From Trichoplusia ni (Eukaryota > Arthropoda > Insecta > Lepidoptera > Noctuidae): 64,000 nucleotides of DNA. Under the pieces are notes generated by a model. The model saw only the letters and a list, made by a program, of their open reading frames with translations, was not told where the DNA came from and ran no database searches. Numbering within the stretch: the first letter of the stretch is position 1; each line of letters starts with the position of its first letter. The position numbers were made by a program, and so were the translations under genes. The stretch is from NCBI RefSeq assembly GCF_003590095.1, contig NC_039484.1, positions 1,116,001-1,180,000 on the forward strand, written 5' to 3'. Below are positions 59,661 through 64,000 of this stretch, one piece after another.

Positions 59661-60000
59661 ACGAAGTAAGTTTCAAAATAAAACGCAACGTTTATTTATT
59701 TAACTGAGTGAGTGAATTATGCAAGAAGCAATGCACAAATGCAGGACAAAAAAATACAATGAAGAAACTTGCACACAATGTAAAAAATATACAATCAAGT
59801 AAAGGGCATATGTTCCAATACACCTTATCAGATAACGTCCACAAGCTAACTGAAACCAGTAACTAAGTCTCTAAGGAGCTTGATGACAGACTTGTCCTAA
59901 TAAATTATTATGCGCACCATATCTGGAGCGAATAATTAATCTCCGCGCATTTTTCCGGACTGAGGGCGTACCAGCATCTCTTAAAGTAATATATTTCAAG

Positions 60001-60058
60001 ATGTGGAAGCGAGAGGCCGCTCTACGTCTTGTAGCGTTCCATCTCACTTCCACTAACG
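60001..60058. repeat. Interspersed ccgctctacg motif, copy 1
   Basis: Reads atgtggaagcgagaggccgc-tctacg-...-tgtagcgtt-...-ctcacttccac. It matches the copy at 62507-62562 (gtgtggaagagatgccgctc...tgtagcgttgtctcgtttcc). The ggaag and cttcc ends make a weak palindrome. The copies bracket secreted gene B. Confidence 0.5.
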
Positions 60059-60185
60059 AATACTTTAAGAAGTTGCAGTTACCAGGTATTTACCTATTAT
60101 ATTTTCATTAGGTATTCAGATAGGCTAGTCTGACCTTGGGAGGGTCTAGGGCCGTGTGTCTTGGCTTGACGACCTTCTAGGGTGG

Positions 60186-60240
60186 TATATATGCGTCTGC
60201 CTTCCGTCAAACGGTATAGTTTGCACTTAGAAGGCTCAAG
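60186..60240 (+). promoter_or_regulatory. TATA box and conserved leader of small secreted gene B
   Basis: TATATAT at 60186-60192 lies upstream of gccttccgtcaaacggtata and gtttgcacttagaagg, aligned with the corresponding gene A sequence. The initiator is less clear than in gene A (gtcaaac in place of TCAGT). Confidence 0.65.
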
Positions 60241-60277
60241 AGCAGTTCTAGTGATATCTACAAACACTTCAATCAAA

Positions 60278-61138
60278 ATGAAATACTTCGTGAGTATTGT
60301 TTTATTGTATCAAATAACGTGAAATAAAAAATCTATCAAATTTCCTTTTTCGCTCAACTCAATGTTCTCATTTCAATTCAAGAAGCCTAGAATATACCTT
60401 ATGATTAAAATTAATATGCTTGCCAACATCATTGTTTTAAAGAGTTGTAAAAGCTTTCTTTTTTATTTAAATGATTACAAACGGACTTCGGAAATCTAAT
60501 ACTACCTACGTGGGATCAAGTAACTAACTAACAAGTAGCCAAAAAAATATTTAGCCCATCCAACCTCTTACAATTTGTATGTTTTTTTCCAGCTGGTATT
60601 CTTGGTCGTGTGCGTGGCTCTGGCCTCCGCTGCCCCGCAGTTCTTTGCCTGGCCAGGATACGCCGGCTTTGCTCCCGCTACCAGGGTGAGTTACCTCGCC
60701 TCATATTACTGATTTGGTATTATTTTTATATTTAAACTTTTTATGTCTGCTATCCTGAGCTATTTATTGACATTCTCATGTTACAGCTGATGAATATTGT
60801 CGATAATAACGGAAAAGTTAGAAATGAAGACTTTTTATTATCCATTTGTTGCCATTTGACATGATGCAACCTTCTTGCGACATTAAACTAAATAGCGTTG
60901 TAGCTAGTTCTAGCTAGCTAGTTCTATTCACTGAATAAATAGTAGGCCGTCTTTCTACCACAACAACTTAGCCAAAGGGTGCTAGGTCCCCAGTACCAAG
61001 AACTCCATAACTCTTCAAAAATTCCAAGTTAATCCTCATGTCTTCTGTTTTCAGACTCTGGTGGCTGGTCCTACTGTGGTGAACGGAGTCGGTGCTCGCT
61101 ACGTCGCCCCCGGCTACGTCGGCCCCGCCTTCATTTAA
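60278..61138 (+). CDS. Small secreted protein B, 62 aa (paralogue of A)
   Basis: Exons 60278-60289, 60593-60685 and 61055-61138 join in frame. The first coding exon again encodes MKYF. The signal peptide MKYFLVFLVVCVALASA is nearly the same as in A. The mature part is QFFAWPGYAGFAPATR followed by TLVAGPTVVNGVGARYVAPGYVGPAFI-type residues, so it differs from A chiefly by one fewer Ala before WPGYAG and three extra C-terminal residues. It lacks cysteine and dibasic cleavage sites. AATAAA at 61214-61219 marks a probable polyadenylation signal. TATA-driven and secreted, it could be a cuticle or epithelial product, but that is inference. Confidence 0.87.
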
Positions 61139-62506
61139 ATACTCATTCACTCCTCGCATACAAGCACCTTGCTCAACAATTGGTTTTTGAAATCTTTGTA
61201 AATAATGTTCTGTAAATAAATTGATGATATGTGTAGATATTTTTTAATTTCTTTCTATTGAAACTTATAAGATTATGCGTATTGAATCTGGTGAACTTTA
61301 AATCTGCAGTGAGATAGCAAGGCTGAAGAGTAATTTGTTTGGCTAAGCCCGGTAATTTGAGGAACAACTGGTTCGGCTTGTCATATTTTGTGAAGTATAC
61401 TTCGTTTAGCTAGCAATATGGAAGAAAACGCGAACAGGTGCGCTAAGTGGTTATAAATCTCTACTAGTAGGACTTCTAAAAATTTGACTTTTGCACATTT
61501 TGATACAGAACCTGGATCTAATTAGCTCGTAAACCAACTATTGCCTATTGCTCGTCATCACTTGAGTGACCAAAATATCTAAGTCCCTTTAAAATAAAAA
61601 TAAATAACCATTAAAAATTGCTTCCAATAATTTGAATATCGACCGTTACAGTTACTGCATTTTGTGTCCATGCACCGCGATTCGCGAGTCGAAGTTTGAG
61701 TTGTCAACCGAATACTCGAAACAACCAATAAGCGTACTGCCAACTGCAGTATAATCAGAAGGACAGAGTTGGATGAACTTTATCACGACCATGCAGGTAA
61801 CATGAGAAAGTTATGTTTTATAGTAGAAATTGTCTCGTGTCGTGACGTCACTAACTCGAATACATTAACATAGTTTATGATACAAAAGTATTCGAGGAAT
61901 TTCAACATTTTCTTCGGAGTTGTGTAATACATATTTTATCTAAGTTCAGCTATTTATTGCTGGTTGACTTTATTCTGATATTCAGTTTCTAAGTATAGGT
62001 TTGACTGGCCAGTCTGAGAATCAGTTGTAAATGCTAAGTTGATGGTTAAACACAAACATTTCACATAGATATATGTTTATAGTTATACAGAGTGATTTAT
62101 TAATGCTCACTCGTGGAATTTTAGTGTTTTTAAAAATAAACTGGTTTCAAGATTCCCGCGGCTCTGGATCAGGACCTGGAATCGTTGAAGAAGCCCTAGG
62201 TGTTTTAAGTCAGTGAGAAAAAAACTGGTATACTTTATACTGGTATTTGGAGACAATGATCAAGAGTGGTGGATATGATGATTAAAAATTCTAGACGGAG
62301 CTAATTAAAAAAGTAAATTACGTAAACATTTTTGCATTTTACGCTCATTAATAAGCGTAATTATATGAAACTCTACCAAACTGAATAATTACTACATGCA
62401 AAAACACTGTCATTTGTTGATCTTTTTACTTAATTTTAACAGTGGTTAGAGATTACAATGGATTAAAATATAACCAGGGTCTTACCGTAACGTCATAAAG
62501 TATAGG

Positions 62507-62562
62507 GTGTGGAAGAGATGCCGCTCTACGCCGTGTGTAGCGTTGTCTCGTTTCCATAACCA
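62507..62562. repeat. Interspersed ccgctctacg motif, copy 2
   Basis: Starts gtgtggaagagatgccgctc and ends tgtctcgtttccataac, matching copy 1 at 60001-60058. Class unknown. Confidence 0.5.
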
Positions 62563-63582
62563 TAATATTACCGTTAGACCATCAGGCTTTAGACGTGTAA
62601 GACAAACGCTCGCATCGTTAATAGACATTTTGCATACATTTAATCGATTTATACTATCGTAAAGAAGCAGTTATCTACGGAAGCAGGTACTCTTTTATTT
62701 GCCCAGACCGAGTAAAATCAATGCAAATCCAAACAAAAAGAAACTGGACGCAATAACCACGGCTAATCAAAAAGGTAAAAAACAATTTACAAGTAAACGT
62801 TATTTTACTTCACGCAATAAAGGTACTGTTTATTACGTATATTATATAACTGAATGTAATTTAGAATTAAAATGATGTAAATTTTACCACTCGTAACCGT
62901 GTCGTCGACTTAGTGATAGTAAAAGTGGTCTGTCTTGAAAAAAAAAGATTAAAACAGCCGGCGAACTGGCTGGCAGCGATTTGCGGACGTAACGATCTCA
63001 TTCGATACAATCGCAACGAACTTTAGGTATAATTTTAACAATAGCTTTTAAAGAATTAATTTGTCAATTGTTTTTTTTATCTAGATAATTTAGTTTTTTC
63101 TTGTAAGTTTTTTTTTATTTAATGTGGCCTGTATCTTTATAATGCAGAGCTTTTTAATTTCGTTTTCAAATTGGTAAGTAACTGTTGGAGGGTTCAATCT
63201 ATACATCTTTTATTACGTAGTATGGAGTTAACTCAAAACATACCATTCGTAAATGTACTTGAAATAATGAAGTTGTTATTACGGATTTTTAACTCTTGTA
63301 AAATTCATGAGTTCGAAATAGTTTTTTTCTCATGTTTCTCATGTGGCCTTAGTTTTTATTTGAGCGCAGACTATAATATTTATCAAAGAACATGCCTCTA
63401 AAAGATGGAAACAGCTTCTAGTAAGACCTTTCTCGCGCCACACTGTCTAGCAAAATTGTTACGTAGGTACACGAAACAACCATTTCTTTAAGATAAGTAA
63501 GTATTTATTTAGATCCAGTAACGTGTGACTAATATTAAGATTACATGGATTTACGTTTATAAAATGAAATATTTCAGCGTTA

Positions 63583-63845
63583 TCTTCTTCTAATATATAA
63601 AATTCCCGTGTCACGATGTTAGTCCTCCGAAACGGCTCGAACGATTTTTATGAAATTTTGTATTCATATTGGGTAGGTCTGAGAATAGAACAACATCTAT
63701 TTTTCATACCCCTAAGTATTAACGGTTGCTCACACAAAAAAAAAGTTACTTTTTGGACGATTTTTTTTTTTATAATGTGGCATTAAAAAATACATACAAC
63801 TAGAAATAATTTATTAGGCAAAACAATGTTTGCTGGGTCAGCTAG
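63583..63845 (+). mobile_element. Non-autonomous Helitron, second family
   Basis: Starts TCTTCTTCTAATATATAAAA after an A and ends gctgggtcagCTAG before T. Interior blocks such as cgtgtcacgatgttagtcct and ggctcgaacgatttttatga are the typical body of another lepidopteran Helitron group. No coding capacity. The terminal hairpin is less obvious than in the other copies. Confidence 0.65.
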
Positions 63846-64000
63846 TGGATCTATAAATGTTATATTTTAAAACAAACCTTCTTTGTTAACTTCGATCTAT
63901 GATGCAAACGTCAACTTAAAGTGAAGTTCAAAATCGTGATTTATAAAAAGTCTATTCACATTATGACTAGTAACCTACCACACCTCTTACGACTTCGAAT

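Larger units (their letters stand above)
57663..60185. other. Intergenic between the two small secreted genes
   Basis: About 2.5 kb, AT-rich. It contains the gene A 3' untranslated region (AATAAA-like signals near 57886-57900), one tRNA-derived SINE and one copy of a short interspersed motif, both listed separately. I see no other exon. Confidence 0.5.
61139..64000. other. Intergenic, AT-rich, to window end
   Basis: About 2.9 kb with no exon that I can support; the longest frames are AT-driven and lack domains. It includes the gene B 3' untranslated region, one copy of the ccgctctacg motif (62507-62562) and a Helitron near the right end. Confidence 0.5.

Overview
This is animal nuclear DNA, almost certainly from a moth or butterfly (Lepidoptera). 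The genes are intron-rich with GT/AG borders, the background is AT-rich, and orthologues of conserved metazoan nuclear and mitochondrial genes are present. Several short Helitron-type elements carry the hallmarks familiar from lepidopteran genomes: a 5' TC, a ...ctaatatnataaa... head, a CGCGGG hairpin and a CTAG end inserted between A and T. I cannot name the species. There are no bacterial operons, CRISPR arrays or phage genes.

Layout, left to right: (1) CoREST on the minus strand (1317-6320, 11 coding exons, 524 aa). (2) A 3.7 kb intergenic stretch with a tRNA-derived SINE and several inverted-repeat elements. (3) DPH6, diphthine-ammonia ligase with fused RidA/YjgF-like domains, plus strand (9993-21767, 13 exons, 753 aa). 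(4) A repeat-rich gap, then the very large e(y)3/SAYP (PHF10 family) gene on the minus strand (24738-40264, 14 coding exons, 2898 aa, with a 6.2 kb first coding exon). (5) NAA20 (NatB catalytic subunit) on the plus strand (42312-44415), tail to tail with crooked neck (CRNKL1) on the minus strand (44482-47218), only 66 bp between the two stop codons. (6) PRORP, the mitochondrial RNase P nuclease, on the plus strand (49761-51893), head to head with crooked neck. (7) An unrecognised 243-aa gene (52395-54905). (8) Two tandem paralogous genes for tiny secreted proteins (56773-57662 and 60278-61138), each with a TATA box.

The most notable element is a 1,999-bp transposon (47393-49391) lodged in the shared upstream region of crooked neck and PRORP. 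Its ends begin CACGGTG, close to the V(D)J recombination-signal heptamer. It has about 340-bp terminal inverted repeats, a perfect 5-bp target duplication (CGGAG) and a decayed transposase whose tail resembles the catalytic region of Transib and RAG1. I read it as an internally deleted Transib-family element.

The conserved genes work in separate processes: chromatin repression (CoREST), SWI/SNF and TFIID coactivation (SAYP), diphthamide synthesis on eEF2 (DPH6), N-terminal acetylation (NAA20), splicing (crooked neck) and mitochondrial tRNA 5' processing (PRORP). Their adjacency looks like ordinary gene order rather than a functional cluster. Exon coordinates were assembled by hand from GT/AG borders and reading-frame continuity. 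Every listed multi-exon gene closes in frame, but UTRs, transcription starts and alternative isoforms are not visible here.
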